A stretch of DNA of 50,120 nt from Gammaproteobacteria bacterium (GTDB lineage Bacteria; Pseudomonadota; Gammaproteobacteria; Steroidobacterales; PWYM01): positions 1 through 50,120 of the forward strand of contig PWYM01000115.1 of assembly GCA_003567855.1 (NCBI GenBank), written 5' to 3'. Position numbers and translations under genes: made by a program. The notes under the pieces are model-generated. The model was not told the origin of the DNA, ran no database searches, and saw only the letters and a list, made by a program, of their open reading frames with translations. Below are positions 35,491-44,018 of the stretch, in pieces (the stretch's first letter is position 1; the number at the start of each line of letters is the position of its first letter).

Positions 35491-35934
35491 TTACGCGGCG
35501 ACCTTGATCCGGCGCGGCTGGGCCTTGGCCTGCTTCGGGATTTCGACCACCAGCACGCCATTGCGGTCGGTCGCCTTGACGCCGTCGGCATCTACCGTCT
35601 CCGGCAGGATGAACTGGCGATGGAACCGGCCGAAGCCACGCTCGCGGCGTTCACGTACCGGTGCGTCCTCGTGCGCGATCTTCTCGCGCTCGCCACCCAG
35701 CGTGAGCACACCGTTGTCCAGCGTCAGTTCCACTGAGTCCGGATTGACGCCCGGCAGGTCCACGTAGAGCAGGAAACGGTCGCCGAATTCCTGGATGTCC
35801 ACCGCGGGAATCCAGTCTGCGGTCGCGGCACTGGTGTCGCCACGATCGTCGGCGGCCAGCCCGTGGAACAGACGATTGAACCGGTCCTGCAGCTCGTTCA
35901 TCGCGTCGAACGGCTCGTACCTCATGATTGCCAT
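35491..35934 (-). CDS. Small heat shock protein (Hsp20/alpha-crystallin family)
   Basis: 147 residues. The alpha-crystallin domain spans about residues 40-140 with WIPAVDIQEFGDRFLLYVDLPG, the VLTLGGERE strand, RERGFGRFHRQFILPETVD and the closing GVLVVEIPK; the IPK/I-x-I-like tail is where oligomers lock together. It binds unfolding proteins as an ATP-independent holdase. GGAGGTGA precedes the ATG at good spacing. A sigma32-like promoter lies about 80-107 bases upstream and a strong terminator follows, so this is a self-contained heat-shock gene. It diverges from the CDF exporter gene. Confidence 0.94.
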   Translation of the reverse strand: MAIMRYEPFDAMNELQDRFNRLFHGLAADDRGDTSAATADWIPAVDIQEFGDRFLLYVDLPGVNPDSVELTLDNGVLTLGGEREKIAHEDAPVRERRERGFGRFHRQFILPETVDADGVKATDRNGVLVVEIPKQAKAQPRRIKVAA

Positions 35935-36013
35935 GACACTTCACCTCCACAGTCGGTCGTGTCGAACACCAAACAGAGTTTCCGCGGGCGCACGGCGCCT
36001 CGCGTTACAGGGG

Positions 36014-36041
36014 AGATGGGTCCGGGATGTCATTTTTCAAG
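36014..36041 (-). promoter_or_regulatory. Sigma32-type heat-shock promoter for Hsp20
   Basis: On the minus strand CTTGAAA (36041-36035) is followed after 13 bases by ACCCATCT (36021-36014), against the RpoH consensus CTTGAAA and CCCCATNT. The start point would be about 70 bases upstream of the ATG. Confidence 0.72.
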
Positions 36042-36120
36042 ACCGGGTCGGTCGCCGGCAACCGGCTGGCGGGGGTTACAATCGCATCCTGACGACTACC
36101 GCCGCAGATACGGACACCGC

Positions 36121-37059
36121 ATGGGACTGGGGCACGCACACCACCACGGCGAGGCCGGCGACGACACCCCGGTCGACCACCGCGACAGCAAGCGCCGGCT
36201 GCGCATTGCGCTGTACCTGATCGGCGGCTTCATGCTCGCCGAGGTCGTCGGCGGAATCGTCGCGAATTCGCTGGCGTTGCTCGCCGACGCCGGCCACATG
36301 CTGACCGACACGTTGGCGCTCGCACTGGCCCTGATCGCGTTCCGCGTAAGCGAACGCCCCGCGACCCGCCGCCACACCTACGGCTACGACCGCATCCAGG
36401 TGCTCGCCGCCTTCGTCAACGGGCTGGTGCTGCTCGCGCTCGCCGCGTGGATCGTCTTCGAGGCTGTAAAGCGCATCCTCGCGCCGCAGCCGGTCATCGG
36501 GCCGATCGTTCTGATCATCGGCGTACTCGGCCTGGTCGTGAATGTCGCCGCGTTCCTCGTCCTGCACGGCGGTGACCGCAACAACCTGAACCTGAGGGGT
36601 GCAACGCTGCACGTGCTCAGCGACATGATCGGGTCGATTTCGGCGATCATCGCCGCGGTGGTGATCATATTCACCGGCTGGACCGTCGCCGATCCACTGC
36701 TGTCACTGCTGGTCGCAGGCCTCGTGGCATACGTTGCCACAGGCCTGGTGCGCCGCTCCGGGCACGTGCTGCTCGAGGGCACGCCCGAGGATCTGGACAT
36801 AGGGCCGCTGCGCGAGCAGCTGGCCACCGAGGTCGACGACGTGCTCGGCGTGCATCACGTGCACGCCTGGAGCCTCACCAACGAACGCCGCGTGATCACG
36901 CTGCATGCACGCATCCGTCGTGATGCCGACCCCGAACGGGTGCTCGCAGACATCAAGGCCGTCCTTATCGGCAGCTACGGCATAGAGCATTCAACCGTGC
37001 AGCTCGAGTTCGCCCGCGACTGCGTCGATGACGGGGCGGTCAGCACCCGCCCATCGTAA
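36121..37059 (+). CDS. Cation diffusion facilitator (CDF) family metal exporter
   Basis: 312 residues from the ATG at 36121; the in-frame extension upstream runs through the Hsp20 promoter and is rejected. The N-terminus is His-rich (HAHHH). Six helices follow. The transport-site residues are His59/Asp63 in ADAGHMLTD of helix 2 and His164/Asp168 in LHVLSD of helix 5, the HD-HD set typical of Zn/Cd antiporters such as ZitB and CzcD. The cytoplasmic C-terminal domain has HHVHAWSL. It exports zinc in exchange for protons. Its last 20 bases overlap the oppositely oriented quinone oxidoreductase gene. Confidence 0.92.
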   Translation: MGLGHAHHHGEAGDDTPVDHRDSKRRLRIALYLIGGFMLAEVVGGIVANSLALLADAGHMLTDTLALALALIAFRVSERPATRRHTYGYDRIQVLAAFVNGLVLLALAAWIVFEAVKRILAPQPVIGPIVLIIGVLGLVVNVAAFLVLHGGDRNNLNLRGATLHVLSDMIGSISAIIAAVVIIFTGWTVADPLLSLLVAGLVAYVATGLVRRSGHVLLEGTPEDLDIGPLREQLATEVDDVLGVHHVHAWSLTNERRVITLHARIRRDADPERVLADIKAVLIGSYGIEHSTVQLEFARDCVDDGAVSTRPS

Positions 37060-38035
37060 GCACCACCTTGCCGGCATGGTCAGGGGCATCCATCCGCCGG
37101 TGCGCATCGGCAGCGTCGGCCAGGTCGAAACACGCGTCGATCACCGGACGCACGCGACCGTCGGCCACCAGTGGCCACACCTTCGACCTGACCTGTCGTG
37201 CAATGGCGCCCTTCTCCTCGACACTGCGTGCGCGCAGCGTGGACCCGGTCAGCGTCAGGCGCTTGAGCATCACCCGCATGAAGTTGAGCTCGACCTTCGG
37301 GCCGCGCAGGAACGCGATGCTGACGTGACGTCCTTCTGTCGCCAGGCACCGGATGTTCCTCGGCAGGTAGTCCCCGCCGACCATGTCGAGGATCACGTCC
37401 ACGCCGGCGCCCCCGGTGACTGACGCGACCACTTCGACGAAATCCTCTTCGCGGTAGTTGATCGCGCGCTCGGCGCCGAGACGCTCACAGAGCTCGACCT
37501 TCGCTGCCGAACCCGCCGTCGCCAGCACCCGCGCACCGAGTGCGGTGGCCAGCTGGATCGCGGTCGTGCCGATCCCGGAGGCACCGCCATGCACCAGCAG
37601 CCGTTCACCGGAGGCGAGGCGTACGCGGTCACAGAGGTTGCTCCAGACGGTGAACACCGTTTCCGGCAACGCGGCTGCGCCGACCATGTCGACGCCGTCG
37701 GGCACGGGCAGCACCTGCGGGCCCGGCGCCACCACGTACTCGGCGTAGCCGCCACCGGCGAGCAGCGCGCAGACGCGCTCGCCGATCGCGAAGCCGTCTA
37801 CACCCTCGCCAAGTGCCGCCACCTCGCCCGACACCTCCAGCCCCGGCAGATCCGATGCACCGGGCGGCGGATCGTAATGACCTTCGCGCTGTACGATATC
37901 GGGGCGGTTGACGCCGGCGGCAGCGACGCGGATCAGCACCTCGCCCGGCGCGGGCCGCGGCCGCGGTCTGCGACATGGCTCGAGCACTTCGGGACCACCT
38001 GGCGCACGTATCTGCACTGCATTCATGTCAGTCAT
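37040..38035 (-). CDS. Zinc-independent MDR oxidoreductase (quinone oxidoreductase, PIG3/Qor-like)
   Basis: 331 residues; the ATG at 38035 has AAGGAG five bases upstream. It is a medium-chain dehydrogenase without the structural-zinc cysteines. Features are VAAAGVNRPDIVQREGHYDPP, LPGLEVSGEVAALGEGV, and the NADPH motif LVHGGASGIGTTAIQLA. These mark the PIG3-type NAD(P)H:quinone reductase subgroup. It would reduce quinones or activated enones, often as detoxification. It overlaps the CDF gene tail-to-tail by 20 bases, and its start is divergent from the lipoprotein gene at 38216. Confidence 0.9.
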   Translation of the reverse strand: MTDMNAVQIRAPGGPEVLEPCRRPRPRPAPGEVLIRVAAAGVNRPDIVQREGHYDPPPGASDLPGLEVSGEVAALGEGVDGFAIGERVCALLAGGGYAEYVVAPGPQVLPVPDGVDMVGAAALPETVFTVWSNLCDRVRLASGERLLVHGGASGIGTTAIQLATALGARVLATAGSAAKVELCERLGAERAINYREEDFVEVVASVTGGAGVDVILDMVGGDYLPRNIRCLATEGRHVSIAFLRGPKVELNFMRVMLKRLTLTGSTLRARSVEEKGAIARQVRSKVWPLVADGRVRPVIDACFDLADAADAHRRMDAPDHAGKVVLTMGGC

Positions 38036-38215
38036 TTCGGCTCCTTTGGCCGGGACGCGGTCCGTACCCCGGCGAAGTACGCCGGACCGGCTCGCGGACA
38101 CTGCCGGAAGGCTGGTGTGCGACCGCAATTTTGGGTAGATTCTGTAAACGAGGTTACGGGGTTGCCGAGCGCGATGTCACGCGCGACGGGGCTTGGCCTC
38201 GGGGAGCCGACGACC

Positions 38216-38905
38216 ATGCGCGGGATCCGCAATGCACGCAGCTGGCCGCAGGTCCGCCTGGCCCGGTGGACCCCGCTGCTTGCTGCAGCATCGCTCGCGC
38301 TCGGTGCCTGCGGGGGCACCTCCAACGTCGACGTCGAATCGGATTTCCCCACGCCGCTCGTCAGCAAGCTGCCGGTGCGCATGGGCGTGCACCTGCCCGA
38401 GGAGTTGCGCAGCTTCTCCCACAAAGAGGACATCCCCCGTCACTCCTCGTGGCGATTCGACCTCGGCGCCGCCAACGTCAGCCTCTTCGAGCCGCTGTTC
38501 GTTGCGATGTTCGACGAAACCGTCCCCGTAAGCACCATTCCACCCGGGTCCGCCGAAGCCGCCGGCCTGCACGGCATCGTGAAACCGCAGCTCGAACGCT
38601 TCGAGTTCGACGTGCCCCGGGGGCGCAACGCCCGCTTCGTGGAGGTCTGGGTCCAGTACCGCATGGAGCTGTACACGCCGGAGGGCGGGCTGGTGGCCGA
38701 ATGGCCGGTCACGGGTTACGGCAAGAGCTCGGCCTCGGATTTCGGACAGTCCAACTCCCTGCGGCGCGCGACCATCCGTGCATTGCGCGAGGTCGGCGCG
38801 GACCTGTCCATAGAATTTGCTTCAAACCCCGACGTGAGCGACTGGCTCAAGGACATCGGCAATGGCTCCACCGACACTTCCGACAATGGCGTCGCGGTCC
38901 GCTAG
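38216..38905 (+). CDS. Hypothetical lipoprotein
   Basis: 229 residues from the ATG at 38216, which has GGGGAG nine bases upstream. The signal ends in a lipobox LGAC, giving an acylated Cys about residue 32, followed by GGTSNVDVES. The remainder is a mixed alpha/beta soluble domain with no recognised motif: VRMGVHLPEELRSF, WRFDLGAANVSLF, VQYRMELYTPEGG. An ancestral domain of outer-membrane-biogenesis lipoproteins is possible, but I cannot name it. The next gene, also a lipoprotein, starts inside its 3' end, so both act together at the envelope. Function unknown. Confidence 0.75.
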   Translation: MRGIRNARSWPQVRLARWTPLLAAASLALGACGGTSNVDVESDFPTPLVSKLPVRMGVHLPEELRSFSHKEDIPRHSSWRFDLGAANVSLFEPLFVAMFDETVPVSTIPPGSAEAAGLHGIVKPQLERFEFDVPRGRNARFVEVWVQYRMELYTPEGGLVAEWPVTGYGKSSASDFGQSNSLRRATIRALREVGADLSIEFASNPDVSDWLKDIGNGSTDTSDNGVAVR

Positions 38906-39578
38906 CGGGACCACGGCCACCGTCGCCCTGCTGGGCGGTCTCGCGCTGCTGCTCACCGGCTGCGTCACCTCCCGCGTCGAGCAGTACAAGGAGGCCCACA
39001 CGGGTATAGAGGCCGGCGAACGCATCGTCATCCTCGCGCGCCAGCACCACAGCACCCACGAAGCGGAGGCCGACTTCACCTCGTGCGTGGGCAACAGTCT
39101 GCAGCGCGGCCGCAGCGCGCTCGAAGTCGCCCCCAGCGACGTGTTCGTCGACAGTCTCTATCCCTGGTTTGAACCCTCCACCGCGCCGCTGGACCCGCTC
39201 GATCTTCCTGAACTCCTCGCGCGACCCGGGGTTTCCGAACGCATCTCGGAGCACGGCGTGCGCTACGTGGTCTGGGTGGACGGCGCCACCGACAGGGTCG
39301 ACGGCGGTGGCAGCATGTCGTGCGCCATCGGCCCGGGCGGCGGTGGCTGTTTCGGGCTGGCCTGGTGGGAAACCGATGCCAAGTACGAAGCCTCGATATG
39401 GGATCTGCGCGAAACGGGATCGGCAGGCCGCATCACGACCGACGTCTCGGGACGATCGGTGATGCCGGCCGTCATCATTCCGCTGCCTTTCATCGCCCGC
39501 ACCCAGGCCAACGCATGCCGCGGGCTCGCGCAGCAACTGCAGGAGTTCATCGTCGCCGAGGGCGGCCTGTCCCAGTGA
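38862..39578 (+). CDS. Hypothetical lipoprotein overlapping the previous one
   Basis: 238 residues if starting at the ATG at 38862, or 230 from the in-frame ATG at 38886. The signal has a long hydrophobic stretch and the lipobox LTGC, then VTSRVEQYKEAH. The soluble part contains a Gly/Cys-rich segment (MSCAIGPGGGGCFGLAWW) and DLRETGSAGRIT, suggesting a beta-sandwich with a disulfide. It overlaps the preceding lipoprotein by 44 or 20 bases, so translation is probably coupled. Not recognised as a known family; cell-envelope role inferred from the anchor only. Confidence 0.75.
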   Translation: MAPPTLPTMASRSASGTTATVALLGGLALLLTGCVTSRVEQYKEAHTGIEAGERIVILARQHHSTHEAEADFTSCVGNSLQRGRSALEVAPSDVFVDSLYPWFEPSTAPLDPLDLPELLARPGVSERISEHGVRYVVWVDGATDRVDGGGSMSCAIGPGGGGCFGLAWWETDAKYEASIWDLRETGSAGRITTDVSGRSVMPAVIIPLPFIARTQANACRGLAQQLQEFIVAEGGLSQ

Positions 39579-39702
39579 TCGCCTGCTGTTGATGATTTAT
39601 CCGATCGACTGGCCGGCCTGACACAGTCGCAACTACGCTGTCGCTGCTGGTGAACAACGGCGGCTTGGCGCATCATTGCCGCTGGCTCCCCGGAACGCCC
39701 CG

Positions 39703-40575
39703 ATGAATGCGCCGCCTCCACACGCCGCGTCGCGGCGCCGACGCCCGCTGCTGCTGATCTTCGACTCCGGCGTCGGCGGACTCAGCCTGCTGCCGGCGCT
39801 GCAGGCCGTACTGCCCGACGCCGACCTCGTTTTCGCATCCGACAACGCGGCCTATCCTTACGGCACGCGTGACGCCGACAGCGTGGTCGCGCGCACCGTG
39901 AACGTGGTCGAAACACTGGTCGCGCAATGGCAGCCCTCGCTCGTGATCATTGCCTGCAATACCGCTAGTACCGTGGCACTGCCGGCGCTGCGCACCTCGC
40001 TTGGATGCCCGGTTGTCGGCGTGGTGCCGGCCATCAAGCCGGCTGCAGCGGCGACGCATACCGGACGCATCGGCCTGCTCGCGACACCCGCGACGGTCGC
40101 GCGGCCCTACACCGCCGAACTCATCGCAACGCATGCCGCGCATTGCGAGGTCGTCATGGTGGGCAGCAGCACGCTGGTCGACCTTGCCGAACACTGCCTT
40201 CGCGGTCGCCCGGTGCCACCCGCTGCGGTTCATGCGGCGCTGGCGCCGCTGCGCGAGCATCCCGCCGCCGCGCGAATCGATGCGGTCATCCTCGGCTGCA
40301 CGCATTTTCCGCTGATCCGTGACGAACTCATTGCGGCGTTTCCGGGCCCGCGCCTGTGGCTGGACTCGGCCGAAGCCGTCGCCCGCCGCGCCAGCGCACT
40401 CATCGGCGCACGACCGCAGACCGATGCGGCGTCGGGCAACCGCACGGCGATATTCACGCAGGCGGGTGCCGACGTGACCGCGCTCGAATCGGCGCTCGCG
40501 GTACGCGGTTTCACGAATGCCACGGTGTTCGACATCCCGCTTGCGCGCCGCGACAGCAATCCGGTGACAGGCTGA
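39703..40575 (+). CDS. murI: Glutamate racemase
   Basis: 290 residues from the ATG at 39703 (an in-frame TTG at 39676 lacks support). It converts L-glutamate to D-glutamate for peptidoglycan. The substrate loop FDSGVGGLSLL has Asp21 and Ser22; the two catalytic cysteines are Cys85 in IACNTAST and Cys199 in LGCTHFPL, with His201 beside the latter. SDNAAYPYGTR is also conserved. It stands alone, not in a cell-wall operon. Length is slightly above the usual 265-285 owing to the N-terminal Pro/Arg-rich tail. Confidence 0.95.
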   Translation: MNAPPPHAASRRRRPLLLIFDSGVGGLSLLPALQAVLPDADLVFASDNAAYPYGTRDADSVVARTVNVVETLVAQWQPSLVIIACNTASTVALPALRTSLGCPVVGVVPAIKPAAAATHTGRIGLLATPATVARPYTAELIATHAAHCEVVMVGSSTLVDLAEHCLRGRPVPPAAVHAALAPLREHPAAARIDAVILGCTHFPLIRDELIAAFPGPRLWLDSAEAVARRASALIGARPQTDAASGNRTAIFTQAGADVTALESALAVRGFTNATVFDIPLARRDSNPVTG

Positions 40576-40797
40576 GGCTGGCACTCAACCGGCGTCGCGT
40601 GCTGCAGCGCAGCGCGACGACCGATTCTGCGGCCATGCCCGGCAGCCGTGCGATGGTTCAGCATTGAAGCGTCTTCCCCAACACGGGTCGGCTTGAACTT
40701 CGCTGCTCGGGTGGCTCAATATACGTTCAGGTGGGGGATCAATCGGCCAGACCCAAGGCCGCCATCGCGGACTCGAAAACCCGCCGCGACTTGCAGA

Positions 40798-40819
40798 TAA
40801 ATTTCAAGCTTTAAATAAT
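40798..40819. promoter_or_regulatory. Candidate operator C (shared AT-rich motif) upstream of the cyclase gene
   Basis: Core 40801-40816 reads A-T-TTCA-AGCT-TTAA-A-T, followed by AAT. It agrees with site B (29505-29526) at 16 of 22 bases and with site A (16326-16347) at 14 of 22. It ends just four bases before the AGGAGG of the cyclase gene, so a bound protein could block initiation. Confidence 0.42.
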
Positions 40820-40835
40820 TTTCAGGAGGCCCGGC

Positions 40836-41621
40836 ATGAAGGGACAGGAGGTACTCGGCGCATTGACCAGTGGTCTGGGCAATGGCGCGGTGAAAGTCAT
40901 CGACCTCACCGAGACGCTCACCCCGGAATATCCGGTGATCGAGCTGCCGCCGGAATTCACACAGGCATCACCGTTCCAGAAAAAGGAACTGTCGCGCTAC
41001 AACGAACAGGGTCCGGCCTGGTACTGGAACGACATCACGATCAACGAGCACACCGGTACACACTTCGATGCGCCGATCCACTGGGTCAGCGGCAAGGACC
41101 TCCCGAACAACTCGGTAGACACCATCGACCCGGCGCATTTCATTGCCCCGGTCTGCGTCGTGGACTGCACGAAGGAAGTCGCGGCCGACCAGGATTTCAT
41201 CCTCACGCGCAAGCATCTCGAGGACTGGGAAGCCAAGCACGGCCGTATACCTGCCGGTTCATGGGTGTTCCTGCGCTCTGACTGGCGCAAGGTCGTCTCG
41301 TCGGACAACCCGAAGAACATGCGCGAGGACGGTGCGCACCATCCCGGGCCGGACGCCGAATGCGTGCAGTTCATGGTCAAGGATCGCGACGTACTTGGAT
41401 TCGGTACCGAGTGCGTGGGCACCGATCACGGCCAGGCCTTCCACTTCGACCCGCCGCTGCCGTGCCATCTGTACATGCACGGGGCCGGCAAGTACGGCCT
41501 GCAGTGCATGACCAACCTCGACAGGCTGCCACCGACCGGCGCGGTCATCTTCAGCGCACCGCTCAAGATCGAGGAAGGCTCCGGCAGCCCGCTGCGGGTG
41601 CTCGCGCTGGTACCCGCCTGA
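40836..41621 (+). CDS. Cyclase family protein (kynurenine-formamidase-like metal hydrolase)
   Basis: A 261-residue member of the cyclase (PF04199-type) family. The hallmark metal motif HTGTHFDAPIH at residues 72-82 holds His72, His76, Asp78 and His82; VIDLTETLTPEYPV at the N-terminus and GTECVGTDHG further on are also family features. Members include bacterial kynurenine formamidase KynB, which hydrolyses N-formylkynurenine with Zn/Mn, isatin hydrolase and other amidohydrolases. AGGAGG precedes the ATG by six bases. The operator-like motif it shares with the aminobenzoyl-CoA and iorAB units suggests a role in tryptophan or indole-derived catabolism. Substrate not provable here. Confidence 0.85.
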   Translation: MKGQEVLGALTSGLGNGAVKVIDLTETLTPEYPVIELPPEFTQASPFQKKELSRYNEQGPAWYWNDITINEHTGTHFDAPIHWVSGKDLPNNSVDTIDPAHFIAPVCVVDCTKEVAADQDFILTRKHLEDWEAKHGRIPAGSWVFLRSDWRKVVSSDNPKNMREDGAHHPGPDAECVQFMVKDRDVLGFGTECVGTDHGQAFHFDPPLPCHLYMHGAGKYGLQCMTNLDRLPPTGAVIFSAPLKIEEGSGSPLRVLALVPA

Positions 41622-41663
41622 GCCCCGCCGGGCCCGGCACACCGCCGCCCGGCCAGGCCACAG

Positions 41664-41705
41664 GAATGCCCGCACCGGCCACCGCTGGTGTGGGCATTCT
41701 TTTTC
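41664..41705 (+). terminator. Rho-independent terminator of the cyclase gene
   Basis: A 13-base stem (41664-41676 with 41687-41699, one G:T wobble) and a ten-base loop are followed by five T residues from 41700. Confidence 0.92.
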
Positions 41706-41827
41706 GCGAGGACGCTGCCGCGTCGATTCCGGTGACACGACCGCGGGGGTGTGAACGCGGGCACGCCGCCGCCGGGCGGTGTGACCTAGACTGACCGGAC
41801 CATATCGTTTCACGCGGAGAACAGCCG

Positions 41828-43318
41828 GTGCCGGACGGTCGTGATCTTGCCCTGACGCTCGAGTCGGGGGCGCCCATCGTCGTCGTCGAGACCTGGGATG
41901 AGCCCGGCTTCCTCGAGATGCTGGTGCGTCTCGGCGTCGAAAAACCGCGCGCGCGATACCGGCCGCTGTTCCGCTGGACCTGCACCGACGGGCTCCAGCG
42001 CCTGGACCTCGCGCTCGAAGCCCAGCAGACCAATTCGGGCGCACGCGAGGTCCTCAGGCATATCCGCGCCGTGACCGCGCCGGGCATCTACGTGCTGCTC
42101 GATTTCCATCCGTGGCTGAGCGACCCCGAACACGTGCGCCTGCTCAAGGACATCGCGCTGCAGGCACGCGACCGCCGCCAGTCGCTGCTGCTCGTCAGCC
42201 ACGCGCTACGCCTGCCTTCCGAGCTCGAGCGACTCGCCGCGCACTTTACCGTCGCGCTGCCCGGCCGCGAGCAGCGCGCGCGCATCGTGCAGCGCATCGC
42301 CGACGAATGGGCCACCGATACCGGTCGTCGTGTCGCGGTGGATCCAGAGGCCTTCGAGCTGCTCGTCGACAACCTCGCGGGACTCAGCGTGTCCGACACC
42401 GAGCGTCTTGCGCGCAACGCGATCGTCGTCGACGGCGCCATTGCCCGCTCCGACCTGCCCGCCGTGACAGCGGCAAAACATCGCCTGCTCAATCGCGACG
42501 GCCTGCTCAGTTTCGAGTACGACACCGCGCGCTTCGCGGAGATCGGTGGACTGCGCCGGCTCAGGCACTGGCTGGAGGCGCGACGCGAGCCATTCCTCTC
42601 GCCCTGCCCCGACGGACAGCTCGACCCACCGCGCGGCGTGATGCTGGTCGGCGTGCAGGGCTGCGGCAAGAGCCTCGCCGCGAAGGCCACTGCCGGCATT
42701 TACGGCGTACCGCTGCTGCGCCTCGACTTCGGCGCGATCCACGACAAGTACCAGGGTGAATCCGAACGGCGGCTGCGCGAGGCACTGTCGACCGCCGAGG
42801 TGATGGCGCCATGCGTGCTCTGGCTCGACGAGATCGAGAAAGGCCTGGCGACGGGCAGCGGCGACTCGAGCGGCACCTCGCGCCGGGTGCTCGGCACGTT
42901 TCTCACCTGGCTCGCCGAACGCGAGGCCTCGGTGATGTGTGTCGCGACCGCAAACGACATCAGCGCGCTGCCGCCCGAGCTCGTGCGCAAGGGCCGTTTC
43001 GACGAGCTGTTCTTCGTCGATCTCCCGTCGGCCGATGTGCGCCGCGACATCCTGTCCATCCACCTCGACAAGCGCGGCCTGGACCCTGCGCGCCTCGACC
43101 TCGAGCGCCTCGCCGCGGCGGCCGAGGGGTACTCCGGCGCCGAACTCGAACAACTCGTAGTCGCGGCCCTCTACACCGCCCGCGCGCTGGACCAGCAGGT
43201 CGGCCCGGGACACATACTCGCCGAGCTCAGGCGCACGCGCCCGTTGTCGATCATCATGGGAGAGCGTATTGAAGCGCTGCGCGCATGGGCCCGCGACCGC
43301 ACCGTGCCGGCAGACTGA
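41828..43318 (+). CDS. AAA+ ATPase (Ycf46-like)
   Basis: 496 residues from the GTG at 41828, with GGAG eight bases upstream. The N-terminal 230 residues are a degenerate AAA-like domain (VVVETWDEPGFLEML; LLDFHPWL; LPGREQRARIV) without a P-loop. The C-terminal domain is active-looking: Walker A GVQGCGKS at 275-282, Walker B VLWLDEIEK with Asp334-Glu335, sensor ATAND and GRFDELFFVDLP with the arginine region. This two-domain form is that of Ycf46 of plastids and cyanobacteria, also found in proteobacteria. Role unknown; in cyanobacteria it is linked to carbon utilisation. Terminator upstream, so its own transcript. Confidence 0.87.
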   Translation: MPDGRDLALTLESGAPIVVVETWDEPGFLEMLVRLGVEKPRARYRPLFRWTCTDGLQRLDLALEAQQTNSGAREVLRHIRAVTAPGIYVLLDFHPWLSDPEHVRLLKDIALQARDRRQSLLLVSHALRLPSELERLAAHFTVALPGREQRARIVQRIADEWATDTGRRVAVDPEAFELLVDNLAGLSVSDTERLARNAIVVDGAIARSDLPAVTAAKHRLLNRDGLLSFEYDTARFAEIGGLRRLRHWLEARREPFLSPCPDGQLDPPRGVMLVGVQGCGKSLAAKATAGIYGVPLLRLDFGAIHDKYQGESERRLREALSTAEVMAPCVLWLDEIEKGLATGSGDSSGTSRRVLGTFLTWLAEREASVMCVATANDISALPPELVRKGRFDELFFVDLPSADVRRDILSIHLDKRGLDPARLDLERLAAAAEGYSGAELEQLVVAALYTARALDQQVGPGHILAELRRTRPLSIIMGERIEALRAWARDRTVPAD

Positions 43319-43427
43319 AGAGCGCCGCCGGCGGCGCGCCCGATCTTCCCGGCAGGCCGCCTCCGGGCAACTTGAGTACACTTTTACGCATGAACCGCCA
43401 GACCACCGAGACCCGGAACGCGCTGCA

Positions 43428-44006
43428 ATGAGTCCCAGACCAGGCGAACGCAAATCCACGGGCCGTGATGGCACCGACGCCACCGACGAGTACCCGATAC
43501 TCGGCCGGGGTCGTACGGGTGCACGACCTGCAGAGGATGATGACGAGGCCCATCGCGAGACCCACGTCCTCGCCCGCAGTCCTCTGCGGGCCGACGACGA
43601 CAGCGCCGACGCCCTGGCCAGCACCGGCCGGTTCCGGCGTCCGCCGCCTGCAGCCCCCATCAGGCGGGCGCAGCGGGCGGGCAGTACACCCCGGGCTTCC
43701 GCCGAACCGCTGGAAAGTGCGCTCGAGCAGCTTGCCGACATGCGAATGATACTCGCCAACCGCGACGTGCAGGTGCGTGACCTTCAGGCCAAGCTCAGCG
43801 CTGCCGAACGGCGCCTGGCTGAACTCGAGGGCGAACTGCGCACCGAGCGCAGCCATCGCGAGGCGCTGATGAACGCGCTCGAAGTGCGGCCGCCGTCAGG
43901 TGGATCACCCGGAGCGGGCCACGAGGCAACGCATGCGCCGGCGGCACCCGACGCCGGCGCCCGGCGCCAGCGCCACTGGTGGTTCAGGCTGTTCGTCCGC
44001 GACTGA
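43428..44006 (+). CDS. Hypothetical coiled-coil protein
   Basis: 192 residues. The first 95 are charged and low-complexity (Arg, Asp, Pro), probably disordered. Residues about 97-150 form a coiled coil: SALEQLADMRMILANRDVQV and KLSAAERRLAELEGELRTER show heptads. The tail ends in RQRHWWFRLFVRD, an amphipathic, possibly membrane-touching end. No family recognised. Start is the ATG at 43428; the longer open frame would overlap the AAA gene. It follows that gene by 109 bases and converges on the AI-2E permease gene with 12 bases between. Function unknown; coding is supported by the frame's codon bias and the orderly coiled coil. Confidence 0.65.
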   Translation: MSPRPGERKSTGRDGTDATDEYPILGRGRTGARPAEDDDEAHRETHVLARSPLRADDDSADALASTGRFRRPPPAAPIRRAQRAGSTPRASAEPLESALEQLADMRMILANRDVQVRDLQAKLSAAERRLAELEGELRTERSHREALMNALEVRPPSGGSPGAGHEATHAPAAPDAGARRQRHWWFRLFVRD

Positions 44007-44018
44007 ACGCCGCGGGGC

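Noticed and set aside
35863-36120. 86-codon N-terminal extension of the CDF exporter
   Set aside because: It would run through the Hsp20 start and its heat-shock promoter; the His-rich N-terminus at 36121 is the family-like start.
42206-43759. 517-codon minus-strand frame opposite the AAA ATPase
   Set aside because: Shadow; Walker motifs are on the plus strand.
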